The notes beneath the pieces are model-generated. The model was given only the letters and a program-made list of their open reading frames with translations. It searched no databases and was not told the origin of the DNA. Shown piece after piece: positions 22,208 to 34,100 of a DNA stretch of 64,000 nt. How positions within the stretch are numbered: position 1 is the stretch's first letter; each line of letters starts with the position of its first letter. Where the stretch lies: positions 8,176,503 to 8,240,502 of the forward strand of contig NC_059473.1 in assembly GCF_018139145.2 (NCBI RefSeq). Direction: 5' to 3'. Source of the stretch: Gymnogyps californianus (Eukaryota > Chordata > Aves > Accipitriformes > Cathartidae). A program made the translations under genes and the position numbers.

Positions 22208-25200
22208 GTATTTACTTTGTTAATTTTGGGACACCCACGTTGTTATAGCACAGTTGGTCTTTACCACCTAGGTAGAACATGCTGTATTCAACAAGGCTTT
22301 TGAGCTCTGCCTTACTTGGATTTTAGGATGTCATGCCTTGGTGACCAGATTGAGAGGATCTTCATTTGCCTTTCACAGTGAATTTATGGCCCTCGGCCAA
22401 ATTAAGTTCACATACTCTCCTGATGCAATATGTGCATGGGCGTGGAAGCACAGATAGAAGTTCTGGCTTTCCTATAATGGGATAATGGAAAGTCTGTAGG
22501 GAATGGGACAATAATTTCCCCATTATGAATGGGCCTAGGAAATGAGTTTTCAGTTTCACTAATGTAAATCTTCTCTATACCCACTCAATTTACTATCCGC
22601 TATGCCTCTGGGTTCGCACTAAGAAGTGCTTCTGCACTTGTCTAGACTGATTAAGATTCATATAAATAGATGCTTTCTATATGAAATGTATTTTGGCACT
22701 GTATTGACATTGGAATATATTACTCTCTTAGCCTTTAACAGTTGAACAAATTTAAATAAAATGATGGTTCATTTTTACAAGGTGATAAAATGAACATAAT
22801 TGGGTTAATATCTTAATCTGGCAGCCTGGAATTAGATTACACATACCTGTATGCACAAAATTTGATTAGAGAAAATCAGATTTTCCATTCCACTCACTCC
22901 TTTTGTGACCTTTGGTTATTCCATCTCGTTGCCTAGAAGGAGCCAGTTCAGACCAGCCAGTCCAAATCTGGTGGTGTCACTCATTCCTCCCCTCAATTGC
23001 TTTTTGTCCGTACTGTTTTCTTACTGTGGGAGAACATTTGCTTTCCCTTAATATTCCTAAACGAATTTCCTGTAGAAATGGCAGTAACGTGAAGAGGGTT
23101 TTAGTACTACTTTGGCAGGTGGCTCTCACAATTATTTCCTGGCAGAAAAAAATAAAATTGACTGAGATGAATTTTGGGATACTAGCAGTGGTTAGTTTGG
23201 CTTCCTAGTATTTGCTGTGTGGACTTATTTTGCTTCTCAGTCTTTGTTTTTCTTTTTTTTTTTCTTCTTAAATCTGTTTTCTGTTGCAAAGAACACCACA
23301 GTGGGTTTGGTTGCAAAAGCTCGCCCAGTCACTGAGAGGTCAGCGACTTCTGTCACCAGGGCTTCAGGACAGAACAAAACCTGCCAGAACCTACTCCTGG
23401 ACATACTAAAATTATCAGCACTGCTTCCTTGCCTGACTAGAAGCTGCAGTAACATCGCTCTCTGCTTTATATAAAATAAGTCCAGTGACAGAAAATAACA
23501 AATGAGATAACAAAGCACAGCTTGTTGAGTTTTGTGCATGGCCTCATAAGCCATGGTCATTGTTTAAGTATTTTATATCACTAATTGTTGCTGATCTGCA
23601 TATTATTAGTTTTTTAACCTGGGGTGGGATATGATTTAGAGAAGATGCTTTTGTGCTGAGTATCCAGGTTCCACAATAAATACTAGATAGTTTGTTGACT
23701 AGAACAAATATGTGTAACCTGGCTTGCTGTGGTGTACCAGCGCCTCATCCCTGCTCTATAGAAACTCTTGCTGAAGGTAGTGATTGAGACAGGTCCAAGA
23801 GCGAATGTTTTTAGTGCATCCCTTGACCTCTGTTTGCTGCTGCTAGATCAAATGGTGAGAAGCAGTGAGTGGCCAGCTGAAAGCAGCAGTTTGGTCCCCA
23901 CGTGTTAGTCACAGAGCTGGGTTTTCATCTGCTCTTTCAGACAACATGAAGTCAGACTACTCTAATAAGACATACTTGAGTTACATTTCAGTCTGAGGGG
24001 ACAGTCATTACACGAGCAGATGGTTGTCCTGTAGCTTCATCACAGTGAATCTGAATCATATGCAATCTGATAGAGAAGTCAGATATGTGCTTTCAAAAGA
24101 ATAAAATCTTATGAAAGGAAGGATGCATAAAGAGGCATTCTAAAAGACTTCTAGACCACCTCCACAAAAATCCAAGAGTCTGGTTCCTGCCAGGGGAAGG
24201 GGGTTTTGCTCCATCAATTATTTTCTGTTTGTTACAGAGCACTGCCTACTCTGCGTCCACCTAGATCTTACTCCACACACACTCTCACGCACTTTACTGT
24301 CCACTTCCTTGTTATTCTAATAGTTTATTCTGTTTTTGGCAGATTCGGTGTGTCTGTTGAATTGCGCTGCGTTGTGTTGATGTGCCTCCACCACGTGCTG
24401 CTTCGTAGCCGCTCCTTTTCTCTCTTAAAATACTGCCCTGGGACCACCAGGTTACATTTGTGATATGTGCTCATGATAAGGCATAGTAAATGAAACCTAA
24501 TTAATTTATTGCCCCTTCAGGTTGAAACACTTACATATGACTAATTTAAATGTTGACAGCAGTTTAAAAGCTTAAATACCAATTGCTGTTCCAGGAGAAA
24601 AGTTGTTTTAAATTAATTACTTAAAATTCAAATTGAATGTAGTCAAGTTCAGCAATTCAGGAGACTATTTAAATAGAGCATCAAATTAATAGATCTGGAA
24701 GCCTCTCATGTTCGAATGAACAAATTAAGGCATCAATGCTCATTATTTAGGCTTTTAAGGATAAAGTAATGTCAAAGCTGAAGGCTGGCGAGAGTTATTT
24801 TTTCTAGGACGTGTTCATCAGCCCTTTGTTTTACGGTCAGGAGGTGCAGTAACCCTTCCCCTACATAATGAATTATGCTATATTTTCAGTGGTGTGTGCT
24901 TGGATGTGTCACAGTGGCATGTATCATTCAGGTGCTACGTGAAGTTGATCCCTGTGCCCTGGCATGCACACAAGGAAGTTTATATGAAAAGTTCAGCTTG
25001 TGTTCTAGTATGGGTGAACTGTTTCCTCCTGTTCCAGGTCCTTTTCTGCCTGTAGGTCTGTTAATAGCAATTTTATTCAGTAGAATCAGTGACAGTAAAA
25101 TCCTGTGGCGTTGTTCGCTTCTGGTTTTATTTTTTAATTTGCTTTTTCTTACTGTCTGTTGCTGTGCAAACTTTGTGCGTGCATATCTTCTATCATAAAA

Positions 25201-27975
25201 CAGGTTTGCAATAATTATTTCATCCTTGAAAGTTTAGTCCAATTTTTAGTAAATATTTTATTGTGCTTGTTAGCAAATAGTATATATTACTGGTATTGTA
25301 TTATAGTATTACGTCTGTCATTGTAACACCTACAAGGGAATGCAGATGAAATTAATATCAGCATTTCAGACATCTCTAAATTCCTTATCCTGTACAGGAT
25401 TGTATTGCTGATATAGTGCCTTTCTATGTAAACATATATTGAATCTCAGATGCCCCCCTTTTTAAAAATGTTTGTTATCATGGACTGTTGACCAATGTAT
25501 GATTGCAGCTAAAAAAATGAACCAAATGTTAGCTTGTCTAAGGCATGGATTGCAAGTGTGTGGAGAAGATACTGTAATGATGAATTAATTGCATGTTTGC
25601 ACTTTGGATGCTTCTAGACATGTTTTCTCAGAGAAAAACTGTCACAGAACTCAAAATGATCCACATTTAGGCAGTGAAAATAATTTAGGGGCACAGACAG
25701 AATCTTTTGTACAGAAAGACTCAAAAGATTGTTTTCCCTGTAGAGGACGGCATAGAAAACATTGAATAGTTGTTATATACAACAACACAGAGGTGAGAAC
25801 TTGGTTTCTGGCGCATGAGGAAAAAGGTGGGAGAAGTTTAATGAAACTGCATGAGCTACAGAAAGCAAAAGCTGATATAAAAAATACGGAATGTTTGATC
25901 AGTTACAGCTCTAAAATATTAGGCCAAGCCTTTAAAAGAAGTAAAAGCAAAAGGTGGCAGGGGAGGTGTGGGGTCAATAGTTACATGTGGAGGGAAAAGC
26001 TTCTCAAGTTACTTGGTGTTCAGTCAAATGAATGAAACCAGGTTTCCTCTGGGTATGTGTCCTTTGTCACCTGAATATCCCCAATGAATTAACAGCAGCT
26101 CCTTTCTTTCTCCTCCCCTGGACTGCGCAGGAGACCCGTACCTCTCCCGAGTAAAAAGCCTTTGGCTTGGGTTAGGCATGATTTGGTTGCAAGTGTGATG
26201 TGATTGATCGGCTGGCTGCTGCCAAACGGAATGTATAGCTGCAGGCTATGGCCTGTCTTTCCCTCAGCAGATGCATGAATTTAGGTGTTTCTTTAGGCGT
26301 GTCAGCTGGCTTTCATGATACTCTGGGAATATGATTGTTTCTTAGACTTTCATGCCCTTTCATTTTAGTTTTGATGAAGTTGGCCAAAAGGTTCAAAAGT
26401 CACATTTTGGTGGTGGAGGAAGGGAAACTGTCGTGGCCAGAGCAGTCACATAAGCCTTCTTGCGATGTGAAACTAGACCTAAATGAGAAAACCTGGGTTT
26501 TGGAAGTAATTTAAATGACCCTGCTTCAGGGCAAAAGACAAACTCAGATTACGTTCACAATGTGGAGAAAACGTTTATCTTTAAGCATAATGTTATCCCT
26601 TAACTGTGTCCATCTGGATTTCTTGTATCTTACTTGGAAACATCTGTTATTGGCCACAGTTGGTGAAACGATCCTGAAGAAGTTGAATCACTGAGATGAT
26701 CTTGTCTGGCAATTCCTAGACTGCTAAGTCATTCATCTGCCACTTTGTCCTAGTTATCCTGATTAATACAGCTTACCAATATTCTTCTTTTTCTAAGTAA
26801 TTTTGTTGTACGTGTTGATAATTTATTTTCTGTGTGGTCAAGCCATTTTTGTTCCTTCTGAAAGATGCTAAAAGGTGAATTTTAAACCAAAACGCTCTTG
26901 CATTTGAGAGCAGGAATGGCTTGTGAGGGGATGAGAAAGTGCTGCCTTGCTACCTTCCTTCTTAAATGTGCCTGTAGAGCAAATTGGAACAGTAGTCACT
27001 GACGTCTGAATGTAACGTATGTTCTGTGTTGATCCAGCTCTCTACCCTTGTAAAAAAAGGGAGGGGGCTAAAAAAGATGCTGACAGGCCAGCATAGTTTT
27101 TGTGGTGTGTGATACGTGCCAAATTTCCAATGATCCAACAAAGCCATCTGCTTTCACATTTATCAAAGGTCAGTACTTATGAATTCTAGCAGCACAGCTG
27201 AATTGATTCACTGACATGAAGGTAATTATGAGCTCGGGTCAGAGTCAGGATGAAGGTATAGCAGTGAAAAATTCTGTATTTTGATGTCAATCCTTTATAC
27301 TGTCTAGACCATACTAAACTGAACTGTTGTTAAATCCTGTATTTTCTTCAGGGTATATGGACTTAGGTGTCCACAAAACCACCAAACTTTTGAGAGAAAA
27401 TCATTGACTTACAAGGAACATCTATATAATATTCATATTTTTTAACAAAACTCCTAGAAATTAAAACAAAAAAACTGGGAAACTGGAAGTATTGCTTTGA
27501 AAAGGGAAAGATCTGGTAGATGTCTTTCTGGCACACAAAAAAAATACAATAAAGCAGCTCTCGATTCAGTTGTTAATTTTAATGCTTCCAAGCATATAGA
27601 TTGTATAATTACATTTGTCTGTTAAAATTCATTGATACAATTAATTTTCAGGACCTTTATGAAACAATATTTTTCCAGTTAAATTTTCATTAGCTCCTCA
27701 TATAAAAGCAGCGGAATTAGTTTTTGCTCCTCTGGTTCACACATTTGTCTCTAGTTAGTCTAGAATTTGAAGCACTAGAATCTTTTTACGCACATTTTAA
27801 AAGATGAGGTTATGTGGTTTAGAAGCATCGCAGCCATATGACAATCTCGTCTTATAAACAGAGCAATCGTAGCTTCAGAGTGAAACATGTTTTAAGACTG
27901 AAGGGAGGTACTAATATCCAGATACGATCTACCATCCTTGTGCGAGAGGCTGAACCTAGAGGATCAGAAGTTCCT

Positions 27976-28130
27976 TGATATTATTATATTATTATTCACT
28001 GATATTATTCCATGATATTACTCTATTGATATCACTCCCGTCTTACAGATGAAGAACAGAAAGCAAGTTTGACCTACTGGACATAACATAAAGGTGAAAG
28101 GCAGCATATCGGTGACGACTACATGACTTC
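27976..28130 (-). mobile_element. Possible decayed MIR-family SINE
   Basis: The sequence has repeated ATTATT units followed by cgtcttacagatgaagaaca, then a run of a degenerate match. This order resembles the reverse complement of the MIR core, where TATTATTATCCCCATTTT is followed by ACAGATGAGG. The downstream part (ggcagcatatcggtgacg) is a weak match to the tRNA-like head. Divergence is high and the 5' ATT-rich part is low complexity, so this is tentative. Confidence 0.3.
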
Positions 28131-29231
28131 TCTTGATTTATTCCAATGCCAAGCAAACTAGATTAGTTTCTTGTATCCTTTCCTCAGAGAATCTCCTGTG
28201 CCAGTTTGCCTATGAAACCTCAGTTAAGTGCTCTGTAGAAGTTATTTTCCCCATAACGCAGGGTTTTTCTGGGAGTCTTCAAAGAGTGAGGCCCAAAAGC
28301 CATTAATTTGCTCTGGAGCTTGAGTAAGTATGACGTGTCCCACTTCTGCCTCTTCAGGAGGAAGGGGAGATTTGCTGACACGCTAATCTTTACTGTAATT
28401 CTTAAAGCCAGAAAGGAAAGGTTTTTTTTCTATGTTGTCCTTCTCATCATCCTGTGAAGAGAAAGCTTATATAGTCTTGAAGATCATGAAGAGCTATTCG
28501 TCCATCCCAGCTTGAACTCTCATACGGAGAACAACCTTTGCTAAGTCAGCAACATCCGAATTCTTCCCTTTCAACAAGAAAACATTCGGAGGTATTGATT
28601 ACTTTTCTTCCTTTCTTTTTCTTCTGATTTGCTCTAGTAAGACAAAAGTTAAATCTATTGCTAAGGCTCGTGTTTCCTCGGCAGATTCAGATGCTTACTG
28701 TGGAAACATATCTCATCTTGCAACCAGTCAAACCCAAGAATATTTTGAAAGGCAAACACTTAGCAGGTCACCCGTTTTTGTCCTTTACATTGTAGAAGAC
28801 TACCCATCCCTCTGATCAAAGTTTTCATTTTGGCACAGAATTGGCCAGCTGACAACACTTATTTGGCATATTTTAATTACCCTTTTAGAAAACCATTTTA
28901 CAGCTTGGAAGACATGTCTGTGTAAAACTCCATCAATCAGAACTGAGTGGAAGTTTTGCTATTGACTTCAGCGAGGTCAGGATTGCATCCATTATTTTTT
29001 AACACTGTTAAGTGGAAAGACAGAAACTCTTCCTGTCAGTAACCATTAGTTGTGGAAGTGCGCTGGAATTATTACTAGAACTTTAATGGCCCAATAAATC
29101 AAAGTGGCTCAAGTTATGAGGGCAGCCTAAGATACTGCCACAGTGTCTGACAAACTAGGGCATCATGATTCCTTTCACTGGTTTTCAGCATTTATTTCTT
29201 CTCCCCGTACAGCTCACTGTCTACCACTTTT

Positions 29232-29259
29232 GGGGGGAGGGAGAGGGGCACGAAGAGGG
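29232..29259 (+). other. G-rich tract, possible G-quadruplex
   Basis: The G runs are 29232-29237 (six), 29239-29241, 29245-29248 and 29257-29259, with loops of 1, 3 and 8 bases. The last loop slightly exceeds the usual limit of 7. Folding is inferred. Confidence 0.4.
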
Positions 29260-31133
29260 AAGAAACAAGCCAAACCTGCGCTGCAAAGTTAAAATTCTAT
29301 CATGATAGTTTTTTATAGATTTAAAGGGTAACCATTAAACCATGGTTGAATACATTGCTGTAAAATATAGGTATTGACTGGTTTTGCTTCTTAGCTTTTC
29401 CCTTTTCTCCATAAAATTTCTGCTTGATTGGCTAGGATTCAGTGAAACCTCTCATTAGGGCACCATGGTTCATTAGAGCTTAAAGAGGCATCACTGAAAA
29501 TTGAATTGACTGTGCTGTGATTCTCCAGTTGCTGTGATTAGTAATCGTCTGACGTTACGCTCTGTCCTTTGCATGCATAAGTCTTTCTAAACTCCATACG
29601 ACTTGTTAAAGAGTTAATTTGTTTGCTAGTTAAACTCTGAATTGCAGAATCAGCATAGAAATGCTTCATACAATGACAAAAAATATAAGCAATGATATTT
29701 CATTCCAAAATATTTTTCAGAAATTACTCTGATAATCTGTACAAAACACTAATTTTCACACTTGGGTTTTCTTCATTATTTTTTGATTTGAGAGATGAGA
29801 CTCTGACAATTCCTTAGACTTGCTACTGCCATTAGCCAGATTGATAGTCAAAGAGGAACAAATGCCATCATGAAAAATCAATCTTTAAAACTTTTCTCCC
29901 CATCCCCCAATAAATGGAATAATAAAGCATAATTATGTTTTTTTTTAATCAGTCAGAGTCACATTTGCCAGAGCACCAATGCGATTCTGCATGTGTAATT
30001 CATCGACAGTAAAATTAAGTCTGTCCTGATTTGAATCATGAAGTAAAATGTATGGAAAGGGATGGGATCTAATTTAAGAAACTAATGACTGAATTGCTGA
30101 AACCAGCAACAACAGAAATGTTTTCGCATGTGCAGGCACAGAGCATCCTATCTGCCTCCCTGAGAGGACAGTTGTACCTATAAACATGGTTTGCTGGTGA
30201 AACAGGAAATGGGAGACCATGACGTGTGAAATGATGGTACAGATAATAATTGACCTTTGCTCTGGAATGATGATGATGTGACTATATTTGACCTAGGAAC
30301 TAGTTCCTTTTTGCCCTCCAGCTAAAAATCTGATATCTTACAAAGTTATTGCTCCTTGAAATGGCAGTGTCAAGTTTTTTTTTTTAAACAGGCAGAAAAA
30401 TGTTCTTTCAAGGAACGAGGTCTTCCCTGCCTTGCTTTGAAGGTGCAGAGGACCTCCGCAGGAGAACTTCAGTGGAAGAGAAACATGGGGTGGCTCTTCC
30501 TAGGAGCAGGGAAGAATCTCTTGGGTCTGTTTGTGTGGGACCTGGCTGAACGTGCCGGTCTAGGGCTTGACTCAGATGCTACCACAATATGGGTAATGAA
30601 GGCAATCATGCCACACGGTGTCCAGCGGCGCTAAGACATCAATAGCTCAATATTACATTTCACGCTTTTTTGCTAGTCGCTAGACCTTGTCCTGCCCTAT
30701 CTGGAAAGTCTTTGCTGTAATAACTTAATGGGCAATGACCAGATTTTCCCCCTTGATATTAAAAGAAATATTCATTCATTTATTTTCTTGGTTTTATGAA
30801 TATAATAGTCTGTTAATTGCCAGTGAATTTAAGGGTAATACATAGCTGTAGTTAAACTGGGGAGTGAGGTTTTGAGTTAGATGAACTGGTTCGAGGAGAG
30901 CTTGCAAGCCTCTGTTGTGAACATCAGTATTGTTTAAATTTGTTATTATCAAGCCTCAGAAAGAATACTGTAGCACTGTTGTTGGTATCGCATAAACTTG
31001 GGTTTATCTCAAATAATAGAGAGCAAGAAGCAATGATAATCTCCGTTTTAATCTGTGTACTCTGTGAAATGAAACATCATGCAAAATTACTGGTTTTTGT
31101 CTCTGAGGAGCTAGAGCACACTGATACAATGAC

Positions 31134-31171
31134 ATATATTTAATCAGAAGGAATATATTTAATAAGAAGGA
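31134..31171 (+). repeat. Tandem repeat, 19-bp unit, two copies
   Basis: The unit atatatttaatcagaagga (31134-31152) is followed at once by atatatttaataagaagga (31153-31171), with one mismatch in 19. It is a recent local duplication by the look of its identity. Confidence 0.85.
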
Positions 31172-34100
31172 ATTATGTGACAAAAAATGTGACTAAATGA
31201 CATGGGAACTGCTTAGAGATATCGAGACACAAAATTTACACTTTCTATTCCATTTCTGTGAAATGAACATTTAAAGGTCAGGAAGAAAGGCTAGTATTTG
31301 CATTTAAATGGAGATATTTTTAAGTTAAAATGGTGATCGCTGACCTCTGTCCTGACTCAAGTGGATTTTTGTTTTGTTTTTAGGACTCAGAATGAGGCAT
31401 CAAAAAAAAAAAAAGTGAAAATGCTATAAATCAGTAAAATGCTAAAACTAGCTCTCAGGCTCTACTTTATTGCTACCTATTTGCACATATTTGGTCTTCA
31501 TCAAACGATTCTGTGCTTTGTGTAGTTTTAAATAGATGTTTGGCCTCTACAGCATAGCCACCGTAGAGTCTTCTGAAGGTGAACACTTTACAAATTCAAG
31601 GAATCTTACTAAGAAAATACTACGGGCAACTGCAAATCCACACGGTTAAGCTCTCCGTTCTCTCAGAGCATGCACATTTTTCAGTTTGTGCATGAGACAC
31701 CCGAGAAGTTTATGCTGTTTGACAGCCTGTGGTTCAGCACAACATGTACCTGAGAGAGCTGTAACGTTTTCATTGTGTATTGGCGGTGCACAAACTGATG
31801 TTCCAACTTTGGAACTACACAAAAGTGTCTCAAAGATGCAAGTTTAATTTGAAGCATATTTTTCTTTCTGCCTACTCAGCGCTGATGGGTGGGATGTGGG
31901 TAACCTTTAGCTGGATACCTCTGGACTCAGCTATGTGTTTCCCTCTGGAGCAAGTAATGCTTGTATTGCACTGTGTGGTTGGGAGCTGAGGCTTGTTTCT
32001 CGTGTTAATTTGCATTGAGTGGAAATATTAATGCAGCAAAGATTGCTTTTCCCGTTCTCCCCTTGATCTGTGATAGGTGTAGGCTAGATGAAGGATGATG
32101 ATACAGCTGTGACTTCTCTGCTGGTTCCAGCTTGGGCCAGGCAGTGTTAATACAGAAGTCACAATCCTGAGATACAGATTTGCTATCGTTATAATGCTGA
32201 CACCCATTCTGCTGATAGCACTTCAGGTAAGACTTGAAGAAACTTGTCTGGGCACCAAGTTCTTGCCGGAATTTTTACTTAGTGTCACAACGCCTACGAG
32301 GGTGTGTGGAAAAAATACCACGTTACTGTCTGAGAACTGCCTCTAAGATGTCACCTGCATCACCTTCTGAGCTGTCAAGATTGGCAGCAAAATTTTCACT
32401 TATTTGTTAAAGAACTTTCTCACTCCAGGGGTTTGCTGCATTGGAAGTAACGCGCAGTAGATGGGAGAGACGCGTATAAAACATACAACCTGGAAGAGAC
32501 TTAAAAGATACTAATATTTGAAGAGAAGCCTGCTATACTTAAAACTTTGATAAGTAACTATGTATTTTGCATGCAATATATTATGCTGGAGGTAATCTCT
32601 GTAATTAGGCAGCATTTAGATTGCCTGTATATTTACCCTCTTTAAGTACAGGCTATATATTTCAATTTGCTAAAGAGGGAGTTTGAGTAGTTTCAGGTAT
32701 TTCACTGATGACATCTTCCTGAAAATTTCTACCTTTAAAAGCACATGCTTGTGGCCTGTTTTTATCATTCTGAAATACCAAATACTCATATGAGCTATTG
32801 GGAGCTACCTGGCCAAACTGGCGTGTGCACGTAGTCAGAGAACTGGAGGAAAAAAAACACAGCAGAAGTTTTTATTACCCCTTGGTAATGATAATGTCTT
32901 AAGACTTATTGGTAATAAAATGTTCAGCTAGAAATATGAGTTTTTAATTGATCCTGCCCTTTTAATAAATCATGTCCAGTCTTAAAGATTCCTGTTCCCA
33001 CAGACTTCAGCAAGGGTGAAGGGTCAGCTCTCTTTGCAACTGCTCACCTCTCGAAAAAGGAAGAAATCCTTCTTTGCTCAGTCCCCAGTTAGGGGCAAAA
33101 CAAGATATTGAATTTCTAGTTTTGTCTGTGCTGCCTCATGAGCGACTTCCAAAGCTGCCGGGGTGACTTCTGTTTTTTCTGAAAATACTGCATTGCGGTA
33201 TATCTTGGTCTTGTGGTACTGAGGTGTCAATACATTTGTTCACTCAGAAACACACTTTCTTCTTTGAACATGACTTTTTGAGTCTTGCTGCTCCGGAAGA
33301 AGTGTTTCGCGCCTCATGTTGTTTCTTAATTATTAATTATATTTATTAGTTATGATTAATATTGATCATCCCTCTTCAGTTTGTGATGTCAGTTTTGTAA
33401 CAAGAACCCCATCTCCCCACGATGGGCTTTCTCTTTCCTTATTAATGCTGAGAGATGCCGGTGCTCATGGCTGAGCAGTCGAGTAAATGAAAGTTCACAG
33501 CTTTCCGCAGTTGTGTTCCCTAGTGACAAAATTCTGCCTAAAGAGGTGCTGGTTGAGTGCTGGTATATTCTATTTTTGCTTTTAAAGGAATGGTTTTAAA
33601 ACTAATGAGTTTACTTTGCATGTATGGACCATTACATCTGTATGTAAATACAGTAATTATTTGATTTTCAGCTGTAAGAGGAGTCAAACTGCAGAAGAAA
33701 CTTAGAATATTTTGATAAATATATTTGAGCTCTTCCACCTTTATTTCATCAGAGATGTGTCATATTTTTTGATACCTGTTGATGTGGCCTTTGGGATGAT
33801 AATAAAAAAAAGGTACATGTTTTTGGTAGTAAACAATTCATTGTGCTAGCAACTGGAGCCAGCGTAAGTGTTCTTACATGAACAAGACTGACATCTGAAT
33901 AAGAATTTAAATTAGTTCCACTTTTCAAGTTTTGAGCATCAAATGCTTACTTTTGACCTTGGACTTAACCATTGTGAGGTTTTTTTTTTTTCCCTGGATG
34001 TTCTGGATATTGGACAGTTAGTGTGTCTGTAGACCAACATCTTTACCTTAATCATGTGACAGGAGGTTATGCTGTTCTTACTAAACAAGATATGCTTGTA

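Larger units (their letters stand above)
20576..27975. other. Gene-free AT-rich DNA with conserved-looking blocks
   Basis: No exon is firmly supported. A short minus-strand terminal-exon-like reading at 21692-21745 is listed separately. The stretches 22640-22880, 24480-24790 and 27540-27720 have the texture of vertebrate conserved non-coding elements: AT-rich, without low complexity, and full of TAAT cores. A (GA)n(TA)n microsatellite lies at 22187-22207 and a 14-bp palindrome (atcctgtacaggat) at 25387-25400. Confidence 0.5.

Noticed and set aside
27540..30050. Several TAAT-rich stretches (27540-27720, 29640-30050) as conserved elements
   Set aside because: Similar in texture to the blocks reported, but with more simple A/T sequence and no distinctive site. 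Not separable from background without an alignment.
32636..32679. Nine-bp inverted repeat with 26-base loop as a pre-miRNA
   Set aside because: The stem does not extend in a balanced way. Outer pairs need unequal internal loops of about 8 and 14 bases.
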